Numbered from the stretch's first letter, positions 34,612 through 43,834 are shown. The stretch: DNA of 64,000 nt from CAVRXQ01 sp963725215 (GCA_963725215.1 CAVRXQ010000007.1:1-64000), one strand, 5' to 3'. Notes: a model not told the origin generated them from the sequence alone. Translations and numbers: made by a program.

Positions 34612-34686
34612 TTATCTAGGCATCAGCCGGCGCGCCGCGATTGCCACGCAGCCGACGAGCAGCACCAAAATGATCAGCTTTTTCAT
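34612..34686 (-). CDS. 24-aa small membrane protein
   Basis: The frame encodes MKKLIILVLLVGCVAIAA followed by RRLMPR, a single membrane helix with a basic end. GAGGA lies at ideal spacing before the ATG. It sits between the convergent HAD gene and the sigma-factor gene. The start resembles actinobacterial small DLW-39-like proteins but lacks their C-terminal part. Expression is unproven. Confidence 0.5.
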   Translation of the reverse strand: MKKLIILVLLVGCVAIAARRLMPR

Positions 34687-34717
34687 CGCGTCCTCATCGT
34701 AACGGTCGCCGAGAAAC

Positions 34718-35656
34718 TCAGACGGTCAGAAGGTCCCGGGCACCCGTGTCGCTCGAGGGGTGACGGAGCTTCGACATCGCGCGCGCTTCGATCTGGCGGA
34801 TCCGCTCTCGGGTCAAGTTGAAGTGCTCGCCAACCTCTTCGAGGGTTCGTGGCTCTCCCCGGTCGAGACCGAATCTCAACCGCAGGATCTCGCGCTCGCG
34901 CTCGTCGAGGGGCGCCAACAAGCGATTGATCTCGACGGGCAGAAGTGCGGTCGCCGCCATCTCGAACGGCGACTCCGCGGAGCGGTCCTCGACGACGTCG
35001 CCAAGCTCGGCGTCGCCGTCTTCGCGCAAAGGCTCCGAGAGCGACAGCGGCTCGGAGCGGAACCGCAGCGCTTCGATCAACTTGTCCTCGGGGAGTTCGA
35101 CTTCCGCGCCGAGCTCGGCGAGGGTGGCCGGGCGTCCGTACTTCAGTTCGAGACGCGCTTGGGCCTTTTGCACCCGGGCAAGCGTGTCGCCGGCGTGAAC
35201 GGGCAGCCGGATCGTCCGTCCCGTGTTCGCGATGCCGCGGGTGATCGCCTGCCGGATCCACCACGTCGCATAGGTCGAGAACTTGAAGCCCTTGCGCCAG
35301 TCGAACTTTTCGACGGCGTGCATCAGACCGAGGTTGCCTTCCTGGATCAAGTCGAGCAGGGGTAAACCCGAAGCCTGGTATTTCTTCGCGATCGAAACGA
35401 CGAGACGGAGGTTCGACTGGACAAAAGTGCGCTGGGCTTCGTCGCCCTGGCGAATGATCCGCCGCAGCTCGCGCCGACGCGCCGGGGTGACCTTCTTGCC
35501 CCCGTTCTCGATCTCATGCTCAGCCTCGCCGCGACGCTCAATCGCCTGCGCGAGGCGAACTTCGTCGTCTTTGGTGAGAAGTGGGTATTGACCGATGTCG
35601 GTCAGGTACAGCCGGACGAGATCTTCCTCGTCGCGTTCAACACGCTCTTTCGCCAA
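34718..35656 (-). CDS. RpoD-like primary or group 2 sigma factor
   Basis: 312 aa. Regions 1.2 (DLVRLYLTDIGQYPLL), 2 (NLRLVVSIAKKYQASGLPLLDLIQEGNLGLMHAVEKFDW, FSTYATWWIRQAITRGI), 3 and 4 (LRFGLDRGEPRTLEEVGEHFNLTRERIRQIEARAMSKLR) are all intact. There is no long region 1.1, so it may be a SigB-like group 2 factor rather than the housekeeping one. TTG start after GGAGGA. Confidence 0.92.
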   Translation of the reverse strand: MAKERVERDEEDLVRLYLTDIGQYPLLTKDDEVRLAQAIERRGEAEHEIENGGKKVTPARRRELRRIIRQGDEAQRTFVQSNLRLVVSIAKKYQASGLPLLDLIQEGNLGLMHAVEKFDWRKGFKFSTYATWWIRQAITRGIANTGRTIRLPVHAGDTLARVQKAQARLELKYGRPATLAELGAEVELPEDKLIEALRFRSEPLSLSEPLREDGDAELGDVVEDRSAESPFEMAATALLPVEINRLLAPLDEREREILRLRFGLDRGEPRTLEEVGEHFNLTRERIRQIEARAMSKLRHPSSDTGARDLLTV

Positions 35657-35822
35657 TGCGGTCCGGTTCCTCCGTACTCACGTCCGGGCCGCCTCGTGCG
35701 TCCCTTCGCGTCATTGCAAGCGAAGCGGCCTTCGTCAGCGGCGATAGCGGGCCGTGATAGTGCACCCACCCCCCGATATCACTACGACCCGTTCGGCTCC
35801 GGCGTTCAGTGTAACGACGTAG

Positions 35823-36398
35823 TCAAGCGATCCCCCCAGGGACCTGACGTGGAGATTCCGCGAGATCGTGCGGCGGTACTTCGCCCAACGATCCGAAGGG
35901 TCCTTCGGACTTCTCGACAAGCGCGGCGACCTTGCGCGCACGCGAGCTATCCACGTTCGTCGCGCGAAGCGCGAGCCCGTCCGCGATGACACCTGAGACG
36001 TCGTCGCGACAGCGCCGGAAGGTTCTTCGTGCGGAGGTGTCCCCCGGACCGTCGGCCAGATCGCTGAGGGTGTCGTATGCGTCACGAAGCGCCGGATAGA
36101 AGACCCCCACGAGCGAATCGAAGGTCTCTTCGTCCTCTCCTTCTGCGCCGAACGCGGCAACCATTTCGTCGACTCCGCCGAGGCGCATCCGCTCGCTTGG
36201 ATCGGTGAATCCTGCCGCGACCGGCAGACAGCTCTCCAACAATTCGGCGCGAAAGCCATGCGCGCGGCTCGCCCCGGCGAAGAACCCCGCCAGATTCGCG
36301 TCCGTTCCGATTGCGCGCGCCCCGATTGCGTGAAAACCCGCGATCTCGACGTATCGACAGCGCACAACGAATTTTGCGAGCGCGCTCAACGTCAACAC
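35823..36398 (-). CDS. Hypothetical helical protein after nadE
   Basis: 191 aa, GTG start, five bases after the nadE stop, so probably co-transcribed. The N-terminal ~60 residues (RCRYVEIAGFHAIGARAIGTD...FFAGASRAHGFRAELLESCLP) resemble ferritin-like helical proteins of actinobacteria. No metal-binding EXXH pair is evident. Function unknown. Confidence 0.6.
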   Translation of the reverse strand: MLTLSALAKFVVRCRYVEIAGFHAIGARAIGTDANLAGFFAGASRAHGFRAELLESCLPVAAGFTDPSERMRLGGVDEMVAAFGAEGEDEETFDSLVGVFYPALRDAYDTLSDLADGPGDTSARRTFRRCRDDVSGVIADGLALRATNVDSSRARKVAALVEKSEGPFGSLGEVPPHDLAESPRQVPGGIA

Positions 36399-36403
36399 GG
36401 CGC

Positions 36404-38098
36404 TCAGGACTTTGACTGTTCGAAGTGGTCGATGAATCCGTTCGTGATCGGCATTCGCCGGTCGCGCCCAAATCCTCTCGTCGTCACGCGCGGACCCGGA
36501 GGTGCTTGGCGCCGCTTGTACTCCGACTGGTCGACGAGCCGGTACACACGATGCACAAGCGACGGCTCGTATCCCTCGGCGATCAAATCGGCCGCGGAGC
36601 GGTGGTGCTCGACGTAGGCCTCGAGAATCGGGTCGAGCACCTCGTAGGGGGGCAAGGAGTCGTCGTCGCGTTGATTCATCCGCAACTCCGCGGAGGGTGG
36701 CTTCGAAAGCACCGACTCGGGGATCAGGGCTTTTCCTTCGACCTTGTTCCGTCGGTTGGCGAGCACGTAGACGAGTGTCTTCGGGACGTCCCTGATCACC
36801 GCGAATCCCCCCGCGGTGTCGCCGTAGAGCGTCGAGTACCCAACGGCCGTCTCAGATTTGTTGCCCGTCGTGAGGACGAGCCAGCCGAACTTGTTCGACA
36901 ACGCCATCATCAACGTGCCGCGGATGCGCGCTTGGAGGTTCTCTTCGGTGATGTCCTCGGCGAGCCCGCGGAAGATCGGCGCGAGCAACCCCAAGTACGT
37001 CGCGTGGATCTTTTCGATCTCGATCACCTGGTAGTCGATGCCCAGGTTCCCGGCGAGCGTTTCGGCGTCCGATCGCGATCCGGCGGACGAAAATCGCGAC
37101 GGCATCGATACGCCGTGAACGTGGTGCTTGTCGAGCGCGTCCGTGGCGATCGTCGCGACCAGCGAGGAATCGATGCCTCCCGAAAGCGCGACGACGACGT
37201 CGCGGAACCCGTTCTTCTCGACGTAATCGCGTGTCGCGAGCACGAGGGCCGCGTACACCGCGCCGTCCACGTCGAGCGGCACATATCGCGCAGGGGAATC
37301 GATCGGGCGACGTGAGTCTCTCGTTTCGGTGACGAGCACGCTCTCGGTCCCGGCGATCAGCTCTTCTTCGAGCTCCAAATCGACCGCCACGACGCCCTCG
37401 CGAAACTGCGGAGCGATGGCGACGGTCTCTCCGCCTGCGTCGACGACGACCGATCCGCCGTCGAAAACGAGCTCGTCTTGTCCTCCGACGAGGTTCACGT
37501 AGGCGATCGGTCGGTGCGACTCGGCGGAGCGCGCCTCTAGCACGTCGATCCGCTCGTCAAAGGCGCTCGAGCGGTACGGCGAGGCGTTCGAGACAGTGAT
37601 GAGCGCCGCACCTCGCTGCGCGAGATCGCCGATCGGCCCGGGCTCCCACGCGTCCTCGCAGATCAGGACACCGACGGGGACGCCGCCGATCACGAAAAGC
37701 GGCGTGTCGCCACGTCCGGGCTCGAACCAACGCGCCTCGTCGAAAACGCCGTAATTCGGAAGGCACTGCTTGTACGCGCGCCCGACCAGTTCGCCGTGGG
37801 CGACCACGCCGACCGCGTTTCTCAAGCCCCCGTCCTCGAGTACACAACCGACCACCGCCGCGCACCGCCGCGATCGCGCCGCGACCGCGTCGAGCGCGCG
37901 CGCGCTCTCGCGGACGAACGCCGGCTCCAAGATGAGGTCCTCCGGCGGGTAGCCGGTCAAGCAGAGTTCGGGGAAGATAGCGAGGTCGGCGTCGAGGCTC
38001 TCCGCCTGCTCGAGTGCTCTGAGCACGGCCGCGATGTTGTGGTCCAGGTCGCCCACCGCTGCGTCGACTTGGCAAAGCGCGACGCGAAGCGAACTCAC
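36404..38098 (-). CDS. nadE: NAD+ synthase, glutamine-hydrolysing
   Basis: 564 aa. The N-terminal nitrilase domain has the Glu-Lys-Cys triad E44 (IFPELCL), K110 (YKQCLPNYGVFDE) and C147 (LICEDAW). The C-terminal synthetase domain has the PP-loop SGGIDSS and TTGNKSE. It makes NAD+ from deamido-NAD+ using glutamine. It is divergent from glnA, which supplies glutamine. Confidence 0.95.
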   Translation of the reverse strand: MSSLRVALCQVDAAVGDLDHNIAAVLRALEQAESLDADLAIFPELCLTGYPPEDLILEPAFVRESARALDAVAARSRRCAAVVGCVLEDGGLRNAVGVVAHGELVGRAYKQCLPNYGVFDEARWFEPGRGDTPLFVIGGVPVGVLICEDAWEPGPIGDLAQRGAALITVSNASPYRSSAFDERIDVLEARSAESHRPIAYVNLVGGQDELVFDGGSVVVDAGGETVAIAPQFREGVVAVDLELEEELIAGTESVLVTETRDSRRPIDSPARYVPLDVDGAVYAALVLATRDYVEKNGFRDVVVALSGGIDSSLVATIATDALDKHHVHGVSMPSRFSSAGSRSDAETLAGNLGIDYQVIEIEKIHATYLGLLAPIFRGLAEDITEENLQARIRGTLMMALSNKFGWLVLTTGNKSETAVGYSTLYGDTAGGFAVIRDVPKTLVYVLANRRNKVEGKALIPESVLSKPPSAELRMNQRDDDSLPPYEVLDPILEAYVEHHRSAADLIAEGYEPSLVHRVYRLVDQSEYKRRQAPPGPRVTTRGFGRDRRMPITNGFIDHFEQSKS

Positions 38099-38110
38099 TC
38101 ATTCATCGTA

Positions 38111-38125
38111 CCGAGGTGACCTCGG
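38111..38125. promoter_or_regulatory. 15-bp palindrome between nadE and glnA
   Basis: CCGAGGT-G-ACCTCGG is a perfect 7-1-7 dyad in the 124-bp divergent spacer, 13 bp from the nadE start. The loop is too small for a terminator, so it is a candidate operator. Confidence 0.5.
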
Positions 38126-38222
38126 CTTTTTGGTTGCCGGGTGCGACTCTCCGGGAAGGCGCGTCCCGAAGACCTGCGAGAATGGGATCGCAACAAAGGA
38201 GCGAGCGCCGGAAGGACGAACG

Positions 38223-39555
38223 ATGGAGAGCCAGCGCGACTACGTGTTGAAGACGGTCGAAGAGCGCGGTGTCCGCTTCATCCAGCTTTGGTTCACCGAC
38301 GTGCTCGGAACGCCGAAGACGTTCTCCATCCCGCCGGCTGAGTTCGAGAACGCGATCGACGAGGGAATGACCTTCGACGGCTCCTCGATCGACGGGTTCA
38401 GCCGCATCCAGGAAAGCGACGTGCTCGCCCGTCCGGATCCGGTGACGTTCCAGATCCTTCCTTTCAAAAGCGGAGCGGACTCGACGATCGCCCGCGTCTT
38501 CTGCGACATCACGAACCTCGACGGGAGCCCGTTCGAAGGCGACCCTCGCCAGGTTCTTCGTCGCGCGCTCGGGCGCGCGCACGAGCGAGGCTACGAATTC
38601 TTCGCCGCGCCAGAACTCGAGTACTTCTACTTCGCGAACTCCGACGCCCCGCCGCAGCCGCTTGATTCAGGTTCGTATTTCGAGCTCACCGTGGCCGACC
38701 TCGCGACGGACTTGCGCAAGCGCACGGTGCTCACGCTCGAGGACATGGGCGTTCCCGTCGAGTACGCGCAGCACGAAGACGCCCCGAGCCAGCACGAGAT
38801 CGACCTCCGGTACACCGACGCCCTCACGATGGCGGACACGATCATGACGGTTCGTCTCGTTATCAAAGAGATCGCGCAGGAACACGGCGTGTTCGCGTCG
38901 TTCATGCCTAAGCCGCTCGCCGGCGTCCAGGGCTCAGGTATGCACACCCACGTGTCGTTGTTCGAGGGCGACAAGAACTCTTTCTTCGACGCGAACGACA
39001 CCCGCGGGCTCTCCGACACCGCGCGACGGTTCATGGCGGGCCTGCTCGAACACGCGCGTGGAGATCACCGCGGTGACGAACCAGTGGGTGAACTCCTACA
39101 AGCGCCTCGTCTCGGGTTACGAAGCGCCGTTCGCGGTCTCGTGGGCCTACAACAACCGTTCGGCGCTCGTGCGCGTGCCGATCGTGAAGCAAGGAAAGAC
39201 CGATTCGGCACGCGTCGAGTACCGGGCGCCGGATCCCGCCTGCAATCCATACCTTGCATTCGCGGTGATCCTGGCGGCGGGGTTGCGCGGCATCGAGAAG
39301 TCCTACGAACTTCCCCCCGAGGCGGACACGAACCTTTTCCAGGCGTCCGCGGAGGACTTGGCAAAGGCAGGCATCCCGCCTTTGCCGCGCACCTTGGACG
39401 AGGCGCTGAGTGTGATGGAGCGTTCGGAGCTCGTCGCGCAAACGCTCGGCGAGCACGTCTTCGAGTGGTTCTTGCGCAACAAGCGAAGAGAGTGGGACGA
39501 CTACACGCGCCAGATCACGCCCTTCGAGCTCGCCCGGTACCTGCCGGCGCTCTGA
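38223..39555 (+). pseudogene. glnA: Glutamine synthetase type I, interrupted by a one-base frameshift
   Basis: The first 278 codons from ATG 38223 (ribosome site GGAAGGA) encode a normal GS: FTDVLGTPKTF, FDGSSIDGF, PELEYFYF, APSQHEIDLRY, GSGMHTHVSL. At about 39054-39061 (CGCGTGGAG) there is one extra base. The correct continuation, EITAVTNQWVNSYKRLVSGYEAP to the C-terminus, is in the next frame and ends at 39555. Removing one G gives HAREITAV and a 443-residue protein, the size of GSI-alpha enzymes. As written, the product lacks the C-terminal catalytic part, and the shifted frame runs on to 39617. A sequencing error is the simplest explanation because the rest is undamaged. Confidence 0.9.
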
Positions 39556-39591
39556 GGGATACAGCGCCGCCCGACGAGACGATCCAAGTCG

Positions 39592-40272
39592 ATGCAACCG
39601 ATTCTTTGCTTTCCTGACCCGCCGTCACCCGAGCTGCAAAAGGCGCTCGCGATCTCCGGCTACCCGTGGTCCGCGGTCTCGGACACCGCCGCGGTCGCGC
39701 GAACCGAGCCCGCGGAGGGGTTCTCATGTGCGGTCGTTTCCGCGGTCGAGTCACCAGAACGCGCCCTCGCCTTCGCCCGCGTGATTCGCGAGCGCGAGAC
39801 GAACGCGTTGCCGGTCTTGCTCGTCGTCGAGTCGAGCGCGCTGCGGATGCTGGAGCGCGAAAGGGACCTGTTCGACGACTTCGCCCTCGAAGCGTCCCTA
39901 CTGGACGAGCTCGACGCGCGCCTCGCGCATCTTCTTTGGCGAACCGGCAGGACGAAGAATGCCGAAGTCATCGTTTATGGCCCGCTCGCGTTGAACCTCG
40001 AGACCTATCAAGCGGTCGTCGGCGGGCGTCCCCTCGACCTCACGTACATGGAATACGAGCTTTTGCGATACCTCGCCGCGCACCCGGGAAAGGTGTTCAC
40101 GCGCGAGGCGCTCTTGTCCGCCGTCTGGGGATACGACTACTTCGGAGGTGCAAGAACGGTCGACGTCCACGTGCGTCGGCTTCGCGCCAAGCTCGGCGAA
40201 GAGAACGCGCACCTGATCGAAACGGTACGCAGCGTCGGCTACCGCTTCGGAACCTCGCGCTGGACGCCGTGA
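39592..40272 (+). CDS. GlnR-like orphan OmpR-type regulator
   Basis: 226 aa. The C-terminal winged helix (about 125-220) is strongly OmpR/GlnR-like: RPLDLTYMEYELLRYLAAHPGKVFTREALLSAVWGYDYFGGARTVDVHVRRLRAKLG. The receiver-like N-terminus lacks a recognisable phosphorylatable Asp, as in GlnR. Position next to glnA supports a nitrogen-regulatory role; that is inference. No partner kinase is nearby. Confidence 0.82.
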   Translation: MQPILCFPDPPSPELQKALAISGYPWSAVSDTAAVARTEPAEGFSCAVVSAVESPERALAFARVIRERETNALPVLLVVESSALRMLERERDLFDDFALEASLLDELDARLAHLLWRTGRTKNAEVIVYGPLALNLETYQAVVGGRPLDLTYMEYELLRYLAAHPGKVFTREALLSAVWGYDYFGGARTVDVHVRRLRAKLGEENAHLIETVRSVGYRFGTSRWTP

Positions 40273-40282
40273 ATACTCGTCG

Positions 40283-41374
40283 TCAGCGAGAACGGGTCAC
40301 GTAAAGCGCGATCGCGTACGGCCCGCCCGGAACGTCGACGGGGGATTGCGCGTGCGGATGCGCGATTGAGATCACGACCGGGACGACCGAGTTCGACCCG
40401 GAGCAGACGACCCAGGCGGTCCCGTTTTCGATCGCCACCGACGACGGGGCGCTTGCGACGGGGACGGGCGTCCCGGCGGCTTCCGAGACGAGATTGATCG
40501 GTGTGAGCGAGTTCTGCGAGGGAAGCGTGGTCTTCGACACCGCGACCCAAGCGTCTTGGCCCGAGACCGCGATCGACTCGGGCGCTCCGGCGACGGGGAT
40601 CGCGGCACCAGCCGTGCGCGTCGCGAGGGCGATCGTGGAGACGCTTTCAGAGCCCGAGTTCGCGACGAACGCCGTTCCGCCGGCGATCGCGATCGCGACC
40701 GGCGCGTTGCCGACGGTGATCGGGGGGAGCGAGTGTTTCGTCGATAGGTCGATCGGCGTCACGGTGTTGCCGATCGGGCCGCTCTGGCCGGTGACGATCG
40801 CCCCCGCGTCGGTGACATAGGCCATCTTCCCGTCGGGGCTGATCGCGATCGCCTGCGGCCCGTTGCCGACGGTGATCGGGCTCTCGGCCTTCCCGGACGC
40901 GAGATCGATCGGGGTGACCGTGTCACCGATCGGCGAGGTGCCCGCATCGGTGACGTAGGCGGTCTTCCCGTCCGGCGCGATCGCGATCCCGGCCGGGCCG
41001 TTGCCGGCGGAGATCGGGTGCCCCGCCTTACCGGTCGCGAGGGCGATCGGCGTCACCGTGTTCGCCGTGTAGCTCGTCACGTACGCCGTCTTCCCGTCCG
41101 GCGTGATGGCGATTGCGTCCGGGAACTCACCGACTCGGACGCGTGGCAACACTTCGGGGGGCACGCTCGAAAGCTGGATGCGTTCGACGCTGTCGCCGGT
41201 GCCTGCCGACGCTCCGGCACCGATCACGGTGACGAGACCGAAGACCTCGGGCGGAAGCGGAGGAAGCGTCGTCGTCGAGTGCGCGGACGGACCCGACCCG
41301 CATGCCGCGAGGAATATCGGGATGATGCCGAAAAGGACAGCGACGCGGGACGGAGCTTTTCCGGGCACGCTCAT
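40283..41374 (-). CDS. Lipoprotein with YVTN-type beta-propeller repeats
   Basis: 363 aa from ATG 41374. The lipobox is PIFLAAC, so it is a membrane-anchored surface lipoprotein. Then come about seven repeats of the pattern 'GPxAIAIxPDGKTAYVTDAGTNTVTPIDLATG'. Such propellers mediate binding; the function is unknown. The start overlaps the ridA stop (ATGA). Confidence 0.85.
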   Translation of the reverse strand: MSVPGKAPSRVAVLFGIIPIFLAACGSGPSAHSTTTLPPLPPEVFGLVTVIGAGASAGTGDSVERIQLSSVPPEVLPRVRVGEFPDAIAITPDGKTAYVTSYTANTVTPIALATGKAGHPISAGNGPAGIAIAPDGKTAYVTDAGTSPIGDTVTPIDLASGKAESPITVGNGPQAIAISPDGKMAYVTDAGAIVTGQSGPIGNTVTPIDLSTKHSLPPITVGNAPVAIAIAGGTAFVANSGSESVSTIALATRTAGAAIPVAGAPESIAVSGQDAWVAVSKTTLPSQNSLTPINLVSEAAGTPVPVASAPSSVAIENGTAWVVCSGSNSVVPVVISIAHPHAQSPVDVPGGPYAIALYVTRSR

Positions 41375-41736
41375 CTGCCCGGCGCGTACACCCACGCCTC
41401 GATCTCGACGCTCGCGCCAAGCGGCAGCGCACTGACGCCGATTGCCGAGCGCGCTGGGCGATGCGCACCGAATCCCGCCGCGTACGCGGAGTTCATCGAC
41501 GCGTACTCGCCCATGTCGATCATGAAGACCGTCGTCTTCACAACGTCCGCCAGGCCGTGATCGTGCTCGCCGAGCAGCTTCGCGAGGTTTGCGATCGCTT
41601 GGGTCAGCTCAGCCGCGATCCCCCCGTCGACGATCACGCCCTCTTTCATCCCGAGCTGTCCCGAACAGATCAGGAAATCACCGGCGCGAACGACCGGCGT
41701 GTAGGGGGGCGAGGAGGGCGGTGCCTTGTCGCTCAG
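41371..41736 (-). CDS. RidA-family deaminase
   Basis: 121 aa if translation starts at CTG 41736. From the first ATG it would be only 92 aa and lack the family N-terminus. The upstream codons give SDKAPPSSPPYTPVVRAG...CSGQLG, a typical RidA beginning, and no ATG, GTG or TTG is available there. The CTG overlaps the erpA TGA (CTGA), like the coupled starts elsewhere. RidA proteins hydrolyse reactive enamine/imine intermediates; the Arg in RPARSAIGV needed for this is present. Confidence 0.82.
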   Translation of the reverse strand: MSDKAPPSSPPYTPVVRAGDFLICSGQLGMKEGVIVDGGIAAELTQAIANLAKLLGEHDHGLADVVKTTVFMIDMGEYASMNSAYAAGFGAHRPARSAIGVSALPLGASVEIEAWVYAPGR

Positions 41737-42098
41737 GAGAAGGACGACCCGCAGCCGCAGGTGCGGCTGGCGGTGGGGTTCGTGATGTGGAAGCCCGCTC
41801 CCTGCAGGCCGTCGCGATAGTCGAGCGTCGAACCCTTGATGAGCTGCGCGCTCTCTAGGTCGACGACCACCCTCACTTTTCCGAAGCTGCGCACGACGTC
41901 GTCGTCCGCCACCTCAGTGTCGAAGAACATGTCGTAGCTGTAGCCCGAGCACCCGCCGGGCCGGACGGCGACGCGCAGCGCGAGCTGATCGGCGTCGCTC
42001 TCCTGCGCGAGCAGCTCGGTGACCTTGTCGATGGCGGAGTCGGTGAGGGTCACCGGGCTCGGTCGCTGGCCAATCTTGACGTCAGTGACGATGCTCAA
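41733..42098 (-). CDS. erpA: A-type iron-sulfur cluster insertion protein (ErpA/IscA-like)
   Basis: 121 aa. The three cluster-ligand cysteines are C50 (RPGGCSGYSY), C114 and C116 (TCGCGSSF). It carries FeS clusters to target proteins. The TTG start has AGGAG at good spacing; the longer frame upstream has an unrelated basic sequence. It is divergent from mrp, another FeS-related gene. Confidence 0.93.
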   Translation of the reverse strand: MSIVTDVKIGQRPSPVTLTDSAIDKVTELLAQESDADQLALRVAVRPGGCSGYSYDMFFDTEVADDDVVRSFGKVRVVVDLESAQLIKGSTLDYRDGLQGAGFHITNPTASRTCGCGSSFS

Positions 42099-42205
42099 TT
42101 GCCATCTCCTCTTCCAGAACCGCCTCGATCGTACCAACCGGTCGCGCCAATCGTGCACGTCGCGGGGCCCGGAGGCTGCGAATTTGGCCTTGTTAACATT
42201 CTTGC

Positions 42206-43378
42206 GTGGCCAACGACCGCGAACCGCGGAACGGCCCGACGGATGAAAAGTTGCTCGCCGCGTTGCGCGGCGTCGTCGATCCCGAACTCGGCGAAGACGT
42301 CGTCAGCCTCGGGATGGTGCGCTCGGTCAATCTCGAGGACGGAACTGCCCACGTCGAGATCGCGCTGACGATCGCCGGGTGCCCGCTCCGCACCCAGCTG
42401 CGTGACGACGTCACCCGCCACCTCCTCGCGCTCGACGGGGTCGGAGAGGTTGAGGTGACCACCGTCGAGATGGGGAAAGAAGAGCGGGCGAAGGTCATGT
42501 CAACCGCACGCCGGCTCGCCCAGCGCCGAGCCGTTGCAACCGGATTTCCCTCGTCGACGCGCGTCCTCGCCGTCGTCTCCGGAAAAGGCGGCGTCGGAAA
42601 GTCCTCGGTGACCGCCGCGCTCGCCGTCGCGCTCTGCCGCAAGGGCTTTCGCGTCGGGCTCCTCGACGCGGACATCTGGGGGTTCTCGATCCCGCGTCTT
42701 TTGGGGGTGAAAGGTCCGCTCGCGGTGCGGCAGAAAAAGATGGTGCCGGCGAGCGTGCCTGTTGGCGCGTCGGAACTCAAGGTCGTGTCGATGGGATTCT
42801 TGTCGAACGAGGAAGAGGCAATCATGTGGCGCGGCCTCGTGCTCGCGCGGGCGGTACAGCACTTCTTGGAGGACGTCGATTGGGGGCCGCTCGACTATCT
42901 CCTCGTCGACATGCCCCCAGGCACCGGGGACGTGCAGATGGCGCTGGCGCGCATGTTGCCCCGCGTCGAGTTCCTCGTCGTGACGACGCCGTCGTCTGCC
43001 GCGGCGAAGGTGGCGCAGCGCGCGGCGGACATGGCGCGCAAAGGGAACGTACGCGTCGCCGGCGTAATCGAGAACATGGCACCGTTCGATTGCGAGGACG
43101 GCCACCGGCACGCGCTCTTCGGCGAAGGCGGCGGCGCCGAGCTCGCGCGCTCGATCGGGGTCGAGCTCGTCGGCTCGCTGCCGATCGACCCTGCGCTCTC
43201 GGCGGCCGGAGATTCCGGCGGCTTTGCCGCTCTCGACCCGAAAAGCCCGTCCGGACTCGCTTTCGACGAGATCGCGAAGCGCCTGGCGAGCGACATCGCG
43301 CCGGTCGTCGAGATGTCGGGCTGCAGTGCGCGCCTCATCGACCGCGTCGAATCCCGCTTGTCGCGCTCTGCCGGCTGA
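42206..43378 (+). CDS. Mrp/ApbC-family iron-sulfur carrier ATPase
   Basis: 390 aa, GTG start. The N-terminal MIP18/DUF59-like domain (about 12-85, LLAALRGVVDPELGEDVVSLGMV) is followed by a deviant Walker A GKGGVGKS and the Mrp motifs DADIWGFSIPRLLG, MGFL and VDMPPGTGDVQ. The CPHC pair of many Mrp proteins is reduced to one Cys (FDCEDGH), as in other actinobacterial forms. It likely binds and transfers FeS clusters. Confidence 0.92.
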   Translation: MANDREPRNGPTDEKLLAALRGVVDPELGEDVVSLGMVRSVNLEDGTAHVEIALTIAGCPLRTQLRDDVTRHLLALDGVGEVEVTTVEMGKEERAKVMSTARRLAQRRAVATGFPSSTRVLAVVSGKGGVGKSSVTAALAVALCRKGFRVGLLDADIWGFSIPRLLGVKGPLAVRQKKMVPASVPVGASELKVVSMGFLSNEEEAIMWRGLVLARAVQHFLEDVDWGPLDYLLVDMPPGTGDVQMALARMLPRVEFLVVTTPSSAAAKVAQRAADMARKGNVRVAGVIENMAPFDCEDGHRHALFGEGGGAELARSIGVELVGSLPIDPALSAAGDSGGFAALDPKSPSGLAFDEIAKRLASDIAPVVEMSGCSARLIDRVESRLSRSAG

Positions 43379-43381
43379 GGT

Positions 43382-43645
43382 TCAGCCGACGCGCTCGATG
43401 AGCTGCTTGCGCTCCATTTCGTTGAGACCGCCCCAGATGCCGTGCGGCTCGCGGATCCGCACCGCGTAGTCGAGGCATGGGCGCTTAACCGGGCAGGAAG
43501 CGCACATCGACTTCGCGATCCGCTCGCGCTCTGCGCGTTCGTCCTTGGACTCCGCGTGGGCGGGCGCGAAGAACACGAAGGCCTGCGGGCCACGGCACAG
43601 CGCCTTCAGCTGCCAGGCCTCTTCGGGTCGCACCGCGACCGCCAC
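43382..43645 (-). CDS. WhiB-family FeS regulator
   Basis: 87 aa, GTG start after GGAGGG. The four cluster cysteines are C17, C48, C51 and C57 (CASCPVKRPC). The beta-turn GIWGG and a basic end follow. It lies divergent from the ArsA-like pair, the same arrangement as whiB4 and Rv3679-Rv3680 in mycobacteria, so a redox role is likely. Confidence 0.93.
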   Translation of the reverse strand: MAVAVRPEEAWQLKALCRGPQAFVFFAPAHAESKDERAERERIAKSMCASCPVKRPCLDYAVRIREPHGIWGGLNEMERKQLIERVG

Positions 43646-43834
43646 GGTCCCTCCTCGCCCCGCGAAATGGCGGGTCTCGCCGGGTCGGCGGGCGGCGCCG
43701 CGCCTGCGGCTGGCCGAACGGGCCGGCGACAGCGCGGAGGCTACCGCCGGCTCCTAGGCGTGACAAGAGGGCGTGCCAAAACTTCCCTGGTCGTGGAGGC
43801 CGAATCGACCGGCAGTCGATAAGGTCAGCGAGCC

